A DNA stretch of 33,712 bases from a virus, in the IMG/VR virus record IMGVR_UViG_3300025889_000481, positions 1 to 33,712 of that record, one strand, 5' to 3'. This document shows positions 8,998 through 18,867 of the stretch, piece by piece. Positions within the stretch are counted from its first letter, which is position 1, and each line of letters begins with the position of its first letter. The notes beneath the pieces were generated by a model, which was given only the letters and a program-made list of their open reading frames with translations, was not told the origin of the DNA and did not search any database. The position numbers and the translations under genes were made by a program.

Positions 8998-11900
8998 ATG
9001 GCTACCAGAGAACAGCTTGAGGACGCACTGGTAAAGGCTCACACTGCGGGCGATTTCGACGCGGCAAATCTTTTTGCGTCCATGATAAAAGGCGGCGATT
9101 TTGAAGGAGACACATCCCTCCTTGGCTCTATTGGAGAGGCGGCGCGTCGCATTCCCGGCGGTTTAGCGCGGGGCATCACCAGCACGTTTACGGGTGCTGG
9201 ACAGCTTATCCCCGGCCTTGATGATGACGAGTTAGTAGAAACACAGCGCGGCATCGACGCCGCAATCAGAGAAACGCTCGGCTACGATCCAGACTACGAC
9301 GACAGCAATGTAGCCGCGATTGGCGAGGCTCTGGGCCAGATCGGCTCGTTTATGCTTCCCGGCCTCGGCTTGGCAAAGCTGGCGACGGTTGGGCGGGGAG
9401 CGCAAACCGCCCTCGGCGCTGGGATAGGCTCTGCGCAAGGACTTGCTCTTGGCGCGGAAGAGCGACAGCAGGCGATGGAACGCGGCATTGAGATATCGGA
9501 CACGCAGAAAACGCTGTCCAAGGCGTCTGATATAGCCATCGGCGCACTGGAGGTAGCGGGCGTCCCCCTCAAGATACTGCGCGGCCTGCCCAAGAGGTGG
9601 GAGGATACGCCAGAGGGCGGCGTTCTGATGCGCAGGCTTCGGTCAGCAGTTGCTGGCGGCTTCAGAGAGGGTACTCAGGAAGCCATCTCGGGCATTGCAA
9701 GGGATATATCTGCGTCCTCAATATACGATCCAGACAGGCCGATTGGCGACAGCGTTGTTGATGATTTCGCTGTAGGCGCAGGCGCTGGTGGCATATTTGA
9801 CTTTGCTTTCAGCTTGGCCACCGGCAAGTACAAGCGTAGAGCGCCAGACGATCCGCCAGAAATACGCGAGCCGACCCCCGAAGAGGCAGAAGCCGAAAAA
9901 GAAGCGCGGGTTCGCGAAGAGGAGAGAGCCGAGGCGTACAAGGACCAAGAGGTTGAGGCGGCTAGGGCAACCGAGCGAGTCCAGCAAGACCTTGTTGGCC
10001 CCCCAACGCGAGAGACCGCAGAGCAGGGTGTTGTCATTCCGGGGCGATCAGAGCGCCTGAGAGAAGACTACCAGTACGGCAGAGACCTTGGTCGTCCTGA
10101 GTACGGCCTTAACCCTGACGAGTCCACAGCAGAGAGGATCGCAAACCGCATCGCAACCCGACTTGGCTCAAGCATGCCGCTCGGGGTGTCATTTGACCCA
10201 ACCAAAGAAAGGATCACTGCTGACGGGGTTGAATATGGACCCGTCATCAAAGACGAGCAAAAGCGCCAAGAGGTTGCGAATAGGCTCACCTCCAGAAGCC
10301 AGCGTCAAATCCCGATTGTTGAGGGCGTCACACCGCTTGCCGAGTCATATAACGTCAACGCGGTTGAGCTGAAGAGAGAGGCCCAAGGGCTTTCGCTTGA
10401 GGCGGACCGGCTAGACAAAGAAATTGACGTTGCGCAAAAAGAGCTAAACGAGGCGTCCAAGAGGCGGTTTAACACGCCTGTCACCGTAGAGGATGACCTG
10501 CTCACGGCAGTGGCAAAGCTGGGCGGCATAGATACGGAGCTTGCGCGACAGGATGGGATAGAGGCGTCAAGAAACCCCAAGCCGTATGCAGGCAAGTACA
10601 GGGTTATCAAGAGCAACGGCCTATCGTTTGATGAGATGGGCGAGTTGCTTGCCGACAACGGCTTTTATGCAATGCGGCCAACGGCAAACCAAGTCCTGCA
10701 AGACATAGATGATGCTCTTAACAGGTTTGACGAAAACGCCCGGTTTAGCGGGGACGGCAAGTTTATTCCGTCTCCTGATGCCGGAACCTACTTTGGAGGC
10801 TCAAAAGGCGCTGAGTTGCAGGCCAAGAAGCGAGACCTCATGGAGAGGGAGCAACGGCTAGAGCAGATAAACTACACGCTGAAGGAGCTGGAGGGCAGAG
10901 ACCCTTCTACCGTTTCATCAGAGGCGGAGCGGAGCCAGCTTGAAGAGTTTCAGCGGCTTGCCGAAGCCACCGTCGCGGCCCAGCCAGCGATTGAAACCGT
11001 TGAGCCAGTAGAGACTCGTGACAGAGACACAGCACAAGCCGCCGCTGAGGCGGAGCGAGACCTGCCGCCCCCGGAAAGAGCGATGGTCGAAGAGGCCGCT
11101 CCCCAAGACGCCCCACCCCAAGAAGCCCCCCTACCAGAACCCGCCGCTCAAGCACTCGTACCATACGACCCCAACGACACCGACATAGCCAGAAACCTTC
11201 GTCAGGCGCTAGAGCGCTTTGGTGTTGCAGATGAGTTCACAGCAAGGCTGGTTGAGCAAGTTGGCAAGGCAACTTACGATGCAGACGGCAACGTCATTGT
11301 GGCGCCAGACCCAGATGCGGAGCGTGAGCGTGCCAGAGCCGAGGAAGAGGGCAGGCCGTATGATGTAGAGGGGCGCTTCAGCCCACTGACCAAGCTGATA
11401 CAGGTGAGCTTGGATGCGGTACGGCCCAAGGTCGAGGCTGGAATGACCTACGACCAAGCGGTCGCGGACATTCTCAACCACGAAATTGTTCACGCACTAC
11501 GCCGTCTTGACTTGTTCACAGCGCAGGAGTTCAGCCTTCTTGAGCGAGTGAGCAGGAAGTACATCAAGCCAGACAGCGGCGTGACCTACGCAAACTGGGC
11601 CTCATCAACATACGCAGACGGCACCCCAGTGGAGATTCAGGAAGAAGCGATAGCGGAGATGATCCGCGATGCCTTGACTCGCGGCGTTGTTATCGACGGA
11701 AGACAAACGAAGCCAAGCGGCAAGATACGCCAGATGATCAGCAAGATTGTCGAGCTGTTCAAGCAACTTGCTGGATTCTCCCAGAACCAAGACATCAACT
11801 CGTTCTCTGAGTTGGTCGAGTCGATCAAGTCCGGCGATGTTGGCAGAAGGGAGCGGGGCGTTGTCCGCACCCAGATGGCCGTGGAGAGAGAGGCTGGCGC

Positions 11901-14900
11901 GATACCAGAGCGTGGCGTCACCTCCGAGATTCTCGGATTCCAGTATCAGCGCCCGCAGGGCGTCGGAGACACGTCGAGGAGGCCTGCGGCAGATCAGCCT
12001 ATCGTTGATGAAGCCATGATGAGCCGCAGGTTGGTCAGAGCTGAGGAGCAGGGCTTTGACACTAATCAGGTGTATTACCACGGCACGGCCTCCCCCGATA
12101 TACGCCGGTTCCGCACAGAAATCCCCCACGCAAAAGGCATCATTGCCGGTCACTTCACAACCGACCCTGAGTTCGCGAATAAGTTCGTGCCTCTGGTGGC
12201 TAGGGACGACGAGGCGCAAACTGTCTACCCAGTATTCTTGCGGGTTAATAACACGTTCGATCCTCGCGACAAGGGGATGATGAAACTGGTTACCGACGAG
12301 ATCGACAAGGGATCGGATGGTCAGGGGCACAGGCTTGTTGTAGATAGCCTAATGGGCACGTCTCAGTTTGCCCTTGCTGAGTCAGATGCCGTCTCTTTTG
12401 CGGACTCCCTTGCTGACGACGTTGGGAAAATGGTGCGAGCCACGCCCCTAAACAAGTTCACATTTGAGGAGCTTGAGATAATGTCCCCGTTCATTAAGGG
12501 GGCTGGTTTTGATTCCTACCTCGACTTTGAGCGTGGCTCCGGAGTGGTCACCGGCATAGCGGTCTTTGACCCCGCCAACATCAAGGGCGTGTTCGCTGAC
12601 TTTGATCCATCTGGCGTCCCCGAGGGGATGCGGTATGAAGATGACATCATGCACAGCCGCAGAGCCACGGGAACCCCGATCACCAAGGCGGTTGCCAGAG
12701 CAAAGAAAAAGCATGATGGCATTAGATTCAGCACCGAGGAGGAGTTTTTCGGGAAGGTGTGGCCGTCGCTCATGGCGGACGTTGGCGGCACAGTCCCGTC
12801 TAACAAGTTGAGAGTAGGCGCCAAGCGAGCAGTCAGAGACCTGAAGGAGTGGGTGAAAAACAACCCCAAATACAACGACTACTACAACGAGGATATGAAG
12901 GCTACGCGGGCCTCGCTTGAAGCTGAGTACGGCAAGATGTCGGACACTGACTTCTCCCTGTATATGTTCCTGAACGGGATTACATCCCCCGGCACCAAGC
13001 TGGCGTCGAATGTTGGTGACGCAGTCAAGGCGTTTGACCTGTACCGCCGTGACGGCAACTTTGACTCAATCAAGATGGGCCTGAGCGACAAGGGCAATGT
13101 CGTCATGGTTGATGCGCCGATCAGCATATCCGGACTGACCGCCTCGTCCAAGGCCAGAACGATGAAGGCGCTGGATAAGCTGGTACGCGAGCGCGGTAGC
13201 ATGAAAGCGGCGCTTGACTACCTTTTTGAACCGGTGACCATGACAGAGCTTGAGTCCTTCAAGAAGGGGCTGGGCTACTCTGGTGTTGACAAAAAGGCGG
13301 ACATACGCGGTCTTGTCGAGGATGCCACGGGGCAGAAGCCTGACAAGGACCAGCTTATCCCGCGAATGTTTTTCTTGGGTCCAAAGCTGGGCGCATACAC
13401 GTTGAACCTGATGGGTGATAGCCGATACCAGACTGTTGATGTCTGGGAGGCTAGATTCATACGCAGTTATTTTGATAACATGTATGACACTAATACAGGC
13501 ATCACCATGACTGCTGAAGAGGGCCGCTTGTTTAGGGACTTCAGTAAGGTGTTCGCTGAAGAGTTTGAGAAGGTGTCTGGCTTTAGGGCGGACCCAGCCA
13601 CTCTTCAGGCGATGCGCTGGTTTTACATGATCAACGCGGCCAAAGAGGCCGGATATTCTGGAGCGTCCACGAATGAAACAATATCAGAACTCACAGAAAA
13701 GCAAATCCAAAACACTAGAGGAACTCGCTATGGAGGCCGGTCGTCGGGCGATGGCGCGGTTCAAGTCGGAGAGCAAGCAACAAGAGAAGGCCAAGAAAGA
13801 ATAGAGGACGCGCCGCTTGCATCTCGTCGCAAGCTGGACCCCGCCAAGGTAGAGCAGGCCGTCGCAGAGACAGCGGCAGAGGCAGAGGCGACACGATACA
13901 ATGTGCCCCTCTATAGCACCAAGGCATCTCCCGAAGCGCAATACATAGCTCGCAACCCTGAATCAGCGATGATTGCTGATGACGTGTTAGAAGCAAGACA
14001 GCCGAAGTACAGCGACACCGCAAACAGGGTAATCAACAGCCTTACAGCAGACCGCCCCCAAGCCGCCGACCCCATGAAGGAGTTCATGGACGCGACCGGC
14101 GAAAACAGTACCATTGACTACCAGCTCACAAAGGCCAAGCAGGCCACGGTCAACCGATACGCTAGGCTGGAAAAGCTACACAAAAGGTACTTCAAGGACT
14201 ATCTGGCCGACACCAGCGCGATAGCGTCTGTCTTGTTTGCCGACAGGTCTCGCGGTGTGACGGCATCTGCCATCAAGGACGGGGTGCCCCAGTACCAGCA
14301 GGGCTTTACCAAGGTCGTTGATTTTACGCACAAGGGCAAAAAATATCGCGGCCTGATTGACATACTGGGCATGCTCCGCACCAAGGAGCACGGCGATCTC
14401 AGCAGGCTGGCTCAGTCCTATGCGATTGCCATGCGCGGGCGCAGGCTGAACGACGAGGGAAAGCCGACTCCTGTGTCCAAGAAGGACATAGATGATGTAA
14501 AGGCCGCAGTTGCCGAATACACGGACGCTAACGGCAACAACCCGATTACCGAGTGGTATGAGGTGTGGCAGGCATACAACAACAAGGTTATCCAGTTTCT
14601 GCAAGACACTGGAGTGTTGTCGGAGGAGACCGCTGTGAGCTGGCGCGAGGCGTCAGACTACATCCCTTTCTACCGCGCCCTCGACAAGACCGCCAAGGTC
14701 GGTAGCGTTACACACGGGGTGTTTGGCGATCTAACCAAGCTGGGGTCATTCCGCGCATACAAGGGTAGCGACAAGGCGATCAATGTCCCGCTGGTTGAGG
14801 CAATCGTTAAAAACACATCTGCGGCAATTGACATGGGCATGAGGAACGTGGCCCAGCAGAGAATCGCCCGCGACATGCAGAAGCTACAGCTTGCAACGCA

Positions 14901-16632
14901 AGTGCCCTATGCCAGACGCAACGATGCCGGCGTTGTCACGTTCAAGGTCAGGGGAAAGCCTGTCAGCTTCCTGATACACGACCCCCTCATTTTTGAGTCG
15001 ATGCAGGCTATCGACAGCACAGGGATAGAGGATTTTTCAAGGACGTATTTTGGACCATTCTCTAACTTGTTAAGAGAAACGGTAACCCGCTCTCCGGGGT
15101 TCATGCTGGCTAACATGTTCCGAGACAGCCTTTCGGCCTTCGTCACATCTGGCGCCAACTTCATCCCGCTTATAGACACGGCTCGCGGAGCCTTCAATGA
15201 CGTGAATCGGCTTGAGCGCACGGGCGTTGTCGGCGGCTATGATTTCTCCGTGGGGCAAAATGTATTTACCGGCGAGACCAAGATCGACGACCTGTTTGAG
15301 CAGGAATTTACGCGGCGGAACAAGGACGGCCTACCCCTTAACATGTTCAAGAGTGCGTGGGAGTTCCTCGGGAGAGCGACAACTCGGTCTGACGCGGCCA
15401 CACGACAGGCTGTTTTTGATGACGTGTATAGCCGCACAGGTAATGAGGCTGAGGCACATTTTCAGGCGCAAGAAGTTCTCAACTTTTCCAGACGCGGCAG
15501 TAATCCTGTTATGCGGGCGATCACAGCGGCTATCCCCTTCCTGAACGCAAGAATACAGGGTCTTGATGTGCTGTGGCGTGGAGCGATAGGCGTTAACAAT
15601 GCAAACACCGATCTGGGCAAGAACAGGGCGCAACTGTCCTTTGCGTTGAGAGGGGCGTTACTGGCCACAGCAACCGCGATGTATTGGAGCTTGGTGAGTG
15701 ACGAGGATGAATACAAAGAGGCTAGCCCAGAGGAGCGGGACAATTACTGGCTGATCCCCTTAGATGGTATGGTATTGAGGCTTCCGATTCCGTTTGAGGT
15801 TGGCTTGATATTCAAGACGATACCGGAAACCGTGCTAGACACTACATTCGGAGAGAGAACGTCACGTCAGGCTTTCGATACCGCCAAGCGCGGCATCACG
15901 TCAACGCTGGAGATCAACCCGATCTTTGGGATACAAGCGTTTGCGCCGCTACTTGAGGCGTCCGCAAACTACAACAGTTTTACAGGAAGGCCGGTGGTGC
16001 CTGTGTGGATGACCGGCAAGCTACCAGAAGAGCAGGCTACGGATTACACCTCCGAGCTGGGCCGCTTTATTGGCGATATGTTAAACATGTCACCCATGAA
16101 GGTTGACCATGTAATGAAGGGCTACACTGGTACAATCGGAACGTACATTCTGGACTGGACGGACAGGGTTGCTAGAGACCCAAGCATGGCTGATAACCTG
16201 AAAAAGCTGGGCGTCAACATTACGTCTCCAGAGTTTCCATCAGCCGCTATATATGACTACCCAGTATTAAGACGGTTTCTCCGGGGGCCAGAAGGCTCCG
16301 GCTTAAAGGATCAGTTTTACGACCTATACAACGAGGTCCGCCAAACGTACAACACAATGAATGATCTGCGTGAAGAGGGCAGGATTGAGGATTTAAACCG
16401 GCTGATATCTACCAGAGGCACACTGCTTGACGTGAAGCGCCCTGTTTACAGCTTAAAGCGGGAGCTTGACAAGATCAGGAAAAGGCGTCAAACAATACTT
16501 AGGTCTGACCTTGACCCAGACGTAAAACGCAAGAAAATAGAAGAGCTGGACGCATTTACCAATAAAATGCTGGCAATTGTGCCAGAGCTGGAGCGTGCCG
16601 CAGACAGGCCGGCAACAAGAATGTTCCAGTAA
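8998..16632 (+). CDS. Giant polyvalent internal virion protein with zincin-like, ART-like and LPD38-like regions (2544 aa)
   Basis: The ATG lies directly after the upstream TAG. Regions in order: a Gly/Ala-rich hydrophobic stretch at about 110-155 (LGQIGSFMLPGLGLAKLA); a charged coiled-coil-like region near 280-330; a zinc-metallopeptidase-like motif HEIVH at 828-832, with acidic EEAIAEM about 50 residues later as possible third ligand; an ADP-ribosyltransferase-like segment at about 1020-1200 (YYHGTASPDIRRF, then ANIKGVFADFDPSG); a region near 1219-1560 like a helical polyvalent-protein domain (DUF7178-type); and a C-terminal LPD38-like region around 2030-2320, with VLNFSRRGSNP near residue 2160. 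Polyvalent proteins of this type are packaged and injected with phage DNA to act on the new host. Domain names are from recall. Which parts are active is unknown. Confidence 0.8.
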   Translation: MATREQLEDALVKAHTAGDFDAANLFASMIKGGDFEGDTSLLGSIGEAARRIPGGLARGITSTFTGAGQLIPGLDDDELVETQRGIDAAIRETLGYDPDYDDSNVAAIGEALGQIGSFMLPGLGLAKLATVGRGAQTALGAGIGSAQGLALGAEERQQAMERGIEISDTQKTLSKASDIAIGALEVAGVPLKILRGLPKRWEDTPEGGVLMRRLRSAVAGGFREGTQEAISGIARDISASSIYDPDRPIGDSVVDDFAVGAGAGGIFDFAFSLATGKYKRRAPDDPPEIREPTPEEAEAEKEARVREEERAEAYKDQEVEAARATERVQQDLVGPPTRETAEQGVVIPGRSERLREDYQYGRDLGRPEYGLNPDESTAERIANRIATRLGSSMPLGVSFDPTKERITADGVEYGPVIKDEQKRQEVANRLTSRSQRQIPIVEGVTPLAESYNVNAVELKREAQGLSLEADRLDKEIDVAQKELNEASKRRFNTPVTVEDDLLTAVAKLGGIDTELARQDGIEASRNPKPYAGKYRVIKSNGLSFDEMGELLADNGFYAMRPTANQVLQDIDDALNRFDENARFSGDGKFIPSPDAGTYFGGSKGAELQAKKRDLMEREQRLEQINYTLKELEGRDPSTVSSEAERSQLEEFQRLAEATVAAQPAIETVEPVETRDRDTAQAAAEAERDLPPPERAMVEEAAPQDAPPQEAPLPEPAAQALVPYDPNDTDIARNLRQALERFGVADEFTARLVEQVGKATYDADGNVIVAPDPDAERERARAEEEGRPYDVEGRFSPLTKLIQVSLDAVRPKVEAGMTYDQAVADILNHEIVHALRRLDLFTAQEFSLLERVSRKYIKPDSGVTYANWASSTYADGTPVEIQEEAIAEMIRDALTRGVVIDGRQTKPSGKIRQMISKIVELFKQLAGFSQNQDINSFSELVESIKSGDVGRRERGVVRTQMAVEREAGAIPERGVTSEILGFQYQRPQGVGDTSRRPAADQPIVDEAMMSRRLVRAEEQGFDTNQVYYHGTASPDIRRFRTEIPHAKGIIAGHFTTDPEFANKFVPLVARDDEAQTVYPVFLRVNNTFDPRDKGMMKLVTDEIDKGSDGQGHRLVVDSLMGTSQFALAESDAVSFADSLADDVGKMVRATPLNKFTFEELEIMSPFIKGAGFDSYLDFERGSGVVTGIAVFDPANIKGVFADFDPSGVPEGMRYEDDIMHSRRATGTPITKAVARAKKKHDGIRFSTEEEFFGKVWPSLMADVGGTVPSNKLRVGAKRAVRDLKEWVKNNPKYNDYYNEDMKATRASLEAEYGKMSDTDFSLYMFLNGITSPGTKLASNVGDAVKAFDLYRRDGNFDSIKMGLSDKGNVVMVDAPISISGLTASSKARTMKALDKLVRERGSMKAALDYLFEPVTMTELESFKKGLGYSGVDKKADIRGLVEDATGQKPDKDQLIPRMFFLGPKLGAYTLNLMGDSRYQTVDVWEARFIRSYFDNMYDTNTGITMTAEEGRLFRDFSKVFAEEFEKVSGFRADPATLQAMRWFYMINAAKEAGYSGASTNETISELTEKQIQNTRGTRYGGRSSGDGAVQVGEQATREGQERIEDAPLASRRKLDPAKVEQAVAETAAEAEATRYNVPLYSTKASPEAQYIARNPESAMIADDVLEARQPKYSDTANRVINSLTADRPQAADPMKEFMDATGENSTIDYQLTKAKQATVNRYARLEKLHKRYFKDYLADTSAIASVLFADRSRGVTASAIKDGVPQYQQGFTKVVDFTHKGKKYRGLIDILGMLRTKEHGDLSRLAQSYAIAMRGRRLNDEGKPTPVSKKDIDDVKAAVAEYTDANGNNPITEWYEVWQAYNNKVIQFLQDTGVLSEETAVSWREASDYIPFYRALDKTAKVGSVTHGVFGDLTKLGSFRAYKGSDKAINVPLVEAIVKNTSAAIDMGMRNVAQQRIARDMQKLQLATQVPYARRNDAGVVTFKVRGKPVSFLIHDPLIFESMQAIDSTGIEDFSRTYFGPFSNLLRETVTRSPGFMLANMFRDSLSAFVTSGANFIPLIDTARGAFNDVNRLERTGVVGGYDFSVGQNVFTGETKIDDLFEQEFTRRNKDGLPLNMFKSAWEFLGRATTRSDAATRQAVFDDVYSRTGNEAEAHFQAQEVLNFSRRGSNPVMRAITAAIPFLNARIQGLDVLWRGAIGVNNANTDLGKNRAQLSFALRGALLATATAMYWSLVSDEDEYKEASPEERDNYWLIPLDGMVLRLPIPFEVGLIFKTIPETVLDTTFGERTSRQAFDTAKRGITSTLEINPIFGIQAFAPLLEASANYNSFTGRPVVPVWMTGKLPEEQATDYTSELGRFIGDMLNMSPMKVDHVMKGYTGTIGTYILDWTDRVARDPSMADNLKKLGVNITSPEFPSAAIYDYPVLRRFLRGPEGSGLKDQFYDLYNEVRQTYNTMNDLREEGRIEDLNRLISTRGTLLDVKRPVYSLKRELDKIRKRRQTILRSDLDPDVKRKKIEELDAFTNKMLAIVPELERAADRPATRMFQ

Positions 16633-16655
16633 TAACATTCTAGCGGGGGCATAGG

Positions 16656-17807
16656 ATGCAGTTGGGGAAGTTTGCCGAGAGCGAGGCTCAGGCCGAGGTC
16701 GCGGCGTTGCTGGACAGCGGTCTGACAAAGACACAAACAGCCAAAAGGCTGGGAATTTCAGAGCGCAATGTCTACCGCGCGGTAACCCGCATCAAAGCCA
16801 ACGCGGTGAGGCGTGGCTACAGCCCAGAGCATGACATGAATCATGTTGTTCCAGAGGGCTACAAGGTCAAGGGCGTATCCACCTACTACAATGAAGACGG
16901 CAAACCCACCGGACAGTGGGTCAAGTCGGCCACAGACGAAGAGCGCAGAGCGCAAGCCCTCCTTGAGGCGGTAGAGAATGCCGCCACAGCACTCCCGAAG
17001 TTCAAGCCAGCCAAGCCCCCCAAGCAGGTTGACGAAAACCTAGCCTCCCTCCTTACTATCACCGATTTTCACCTTGGCATGAAGGCGTGGAAAGATAGCG
17101 ACGGTGATGACTGGGATCTGAAGATAGCGCGTGATGTGTTTCTCAATGCTATACATGACATGTTAAATGCAAGTCCGAAGTCAGGGACAGGAATCCTCAA
17201 CCAGCTCGGCGACTTTCTGCACTGGGACGGACTTGTTCAGGTTACACCCACATCTGGGCACCACCTCACCGGGGACGACCGCTACTCTAAACTTGTCGAG
17301 TTGAGCATCAGCGTGATGACCGAAGCCGTTCACATGATGCTGAAAAATTTCGGGAAGGTTGTTGTTGTGCAGGCCGAGGGGAACCACGACCTAGCTTCCA
17401 GCGTCTGGATGCGGAAGTTCATCAAACATCGGTTTCAAGATGAGCCACGGGTAGAGGTTGTTGATAACGAGTTCCCCTACTATGCGTATCAGCACGGCGA
17501 AATCATGCTGGGATTCCACCACGGCCATAAGATGAGGATGGCCCAGTTGCAGAAGCTGTTCGCTTCAGAGCCGCGCTTCAGAAAATTGTGGGGCGCAAGC
17601 AAGCATGCGTACATACACTGCGGACACCTGCACCATGAGCGGGTGCTTGATGATGCTGGCTGTACCGTGGAGCAACATCCAACCCTAGCGGCAAGAGATA
17701 ACTATGCTAGCTCGCACGGATATGTCAGCCAGCGTGGCGCAAAGGTCATTACATATGACAAGTCAGATGGAGAGGTTCACCGAGTCACTGTGAGGCCAAG
17801 GCTATGA
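16656..17807 (+). CDS. HTH plus calcineurin-like metallophosphoesterase (383 aa)
   Basis: Residues about 10-50 form a helix-turn-helix (LTKTQTAKRLGISERNVYRA). From about residue 130 the protein is a metallophosphoesterase with all main metal motifs: D137-F-H139, G-D186, G-N243-H244-D245, H288-H-G-H291 and G-H324-L-H326. Such enzymes hydrolyse phosphodiesters using two metal ions; relatives include SbcD/Mre11-type nucleases. The N-terminal HTH suggests DNA binding, so a DNA phosphodiesterase is reasonable, but the substrate cannot be read from sequence. A GGGGG run six bases upstream can serve as ribosome site. It lies 23 bases after the giant virion gene and overlaps the next gene by ATGA, so it is cotranscribed with structural genes. 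Confidence 0.85.
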   Translation: MQLGKFAESEAQAEVAALLDSGLTKTQTAKRLGISERNVYRAVTRIKANAVRRGYSPEHDMNHVVPEGYKVKGVSTYYNEDGKPTGQWVKSATDEERRAQALLEAVENAATALPKFKPAKPPKQVDENLASLLTITDFHLGMKAWKDSDGDDWDLKIARDVFLNAIHDMLNASPKSGTGILNQLGDFLHWDGLVQVTPTSGHHLTGDDRYSKLVELSISVMTEAVHMMLKNFGKVVVVQAEGNHDLASSVWMRKFIKHRFQDEPRVEVVDNEFPYYAYQHGEIMLGFHHGHKMRMAQLQKLFASEPRFRKLWGASKHAYIHCGHLHHERVLDDAGCTVEQHPTLAARDNYASSHGYVSQRGAKVITYDKSDGEVHRVTVRPRL

Positions 17808-18082
17808 CCAAAGTAATTGAGTTCAAGCGCCCGATGGCGTGGGAGTCAGCACAGGAGATGGCCGAGGCGTTCGCGGAGAGGTTGGGTTCTGATGAGGGTG
17901 GTTTTGCGTCGGACCTTTACAGCGCAGTGATTATGTACCGCATGAAGGACGGCAGTATTTCTTTTGAATGCAGTGAAAACGCCAACGCCCTTGACGTGGG
18001 GATGATGGCGTCAGCGGTTCACCTTGCCTGCTTGTACGAGATGGGGATGGTTGAGATCGGAGACGACGAGGTTATCCACTAG
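17804..18082 (+). CDS. Small hypothetical protein (92 aa), last gene of the structural operon
   Basis: ATGA overlap with the phosphoesterase gene. A mixed alpha/beta protein with an N-terminal KVIEFKRPM strand and the segment GSISFECSENANALDVGMMA. I do not recognise the family. It ends the long rightward virion operon. Its last 11 bases (18072-18082) overlap the 3-prime end of the convergent small gene at 18072-18242, and no terminator with a T-run is visible between them. Confidence 0.65.
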   Translation: MTKVIEFKRPMAWESAQEMAEAFAERLGSDEGGFASDLYSAVIMYRMKDGSISFECSENANALDVGMMASAVHLACLYEMGMVEIGDDEVIH

Positions 18083-18242
18083 CCTCCGGCCAGTAAACAG
18101 CCACCACCGACATAAAAACAACAATCACCAGCGCCCACACATACTCAGAGAACCCCTGCGGCTCCAGCTCACTTTTGCATTTGTCGCAAAGCGCCCTAGA
18201 TATCGGAATACCAGATTTATTACACCTATAGCAGTGCCTCAC
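18072..18242 (-). CDS. 56-residue zinc-ribbon plus membrane-segment protein
   Basis: A very small minus-strand gene, starting with GTG at 18242-18240 and ending with TAA at 18074-18072. The start overlaps the TGA of the upstream gene (GTGA, 18239-18242), as at other junctions in this cluster. Two CxxC pairs near the N-terminus (CYRC, residues 4-7; CDKC, residues 19-22) form a probable zinc ribbon. Residues about 34-51 (YVWALVIVVFMSVVAVYW) are a single membrane segment. A Cys-zinc head with a membrane tail suggests a small membrane-anchored phage accessory protein. Function unknown. It is the last gene of the leftward recombination cluster and overlaps the rightward structural operon by 11 bp. 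Confidence 0.65.
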   Translation of the reverse strand: MRHCYRCNKSGIPISRALCDKCKSELEPQGFSEYVWALVIVVFMSVVAVYWPEASG

Positions 18243-18445
18243 AGCCCGTTCATCTCCGCTAGCTTGTTCTGAGCCTTCTTCAAGTCCTCAATCGCCGCCT
18301 CAATAATATCCAGACTATCCGCGTTCATATTGGATATGTCGGTTATCCTCTTAATGGCCTTGTCCAACTCCTCCAGCCTATCAAGCACCGCTGTTACAGC
18401 CTGTTCAGCCATATCTCCCTCCAACTCTACCTTGATTCTGGTCAC
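18239..18445 (-). CDS. Small coiled-coil protein (68 aa)
   Basis: GTG start at 18445, overlapping the TGA of the upstream gene by GTGA. Apart from the first ten residues the protein is one long charged helix with heptad-like Leu/Ile/Met spacing (AVLDRLEELDKAIKRITDI, then DIIEAAIEDLKKAQNKLAEM), so an oligomeric coiled coil is likely. No known family recognised. It is placed downstream of the NinB-like gene in the recombination cassette. Confidence 0.65.
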   Translation of the reverse strand: MTRIKVELEGDMAEQAVTAVLDRLEELDKAIKRITDISNMNADSLDIIEAAIEDLKKAQNKLAEMNGL

Positions 18446-18867
18446 GCCCTACCCTCTTCTGCCGGCGGTATGTAGTATCCAATCTCTGCGGCGACACGAC
18501 ACAGCGTTTCTATTAGGTCTGAATAGTCACCTTTAGAGGCGTCACCTGAACGCTTGACCGGCCTTCTCCGCATACCAAACTTGGTCGCATGCTCTGTTGA
18601 GCCATAGCACTGGCACAACATCTCTTCATGCATCTCATCTGGCGTCATCCCACAGAACCGAGCAAACTCGCCGCAGTACTTGCGGTAGTAGTTTTCCTGC
18701 GGTCGGGTCCGTTCACTACGGAGCGGTTTGATCTCTATGGTGACACCGTATGGAGCCTGCTTGTTGGTGTCGATCAAGTCCTTGACGGCATCTGGAAACG
18801 CCGATGACAGATACTGAAAAACATTCATTAACTGGATGGACTTAGTTCGCGGAATGTGCAACTGCAT
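18442..18867 (-). CDS. NinB/Orf-like recombination accessory protein (141 aa), tentative
   Basis: An AGGAG seven bases before the ATG at 18867 supports the start. The segment RSERTRPQENYYRKYCGEF followed by MTPDEMHEEM resembles the 'RS..Q...Y' core of phage NinB/Orf-type proteins, which act with SSB and annealing proteins in phage recombination. Resemblance is partial and from memory. Its company (annealing protein, exonuclease, SSB-like protein, Cys/His nuclease-like protein) agrees with a recombination role. It overlaps the upstream Cys-rich gene by 26 bases. A plain hypothetical label would be the cautious alternative. Confidence 0.5.
   Translation of the reverse strand: MQLHIPRTKSIQLMNVFQYLSSAFPDAVKDLIDTNKQAPYGVTIEIKPLRSERTRPQENYYRKYCGEFARFCGMTPDEMHEEMLCQCYGSTEHATKFGMRRRPVKRSGDASKGDYSDLIETLCRVAAEIGYYIPPAEEGRA

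Noticed and set aside
11605-12330. Minus frame of 241 codons inside the giant polyvalent gene
   Set aside because: It lies wholly inside a well-supported gene with recognisable domains and shows no motif of its own.
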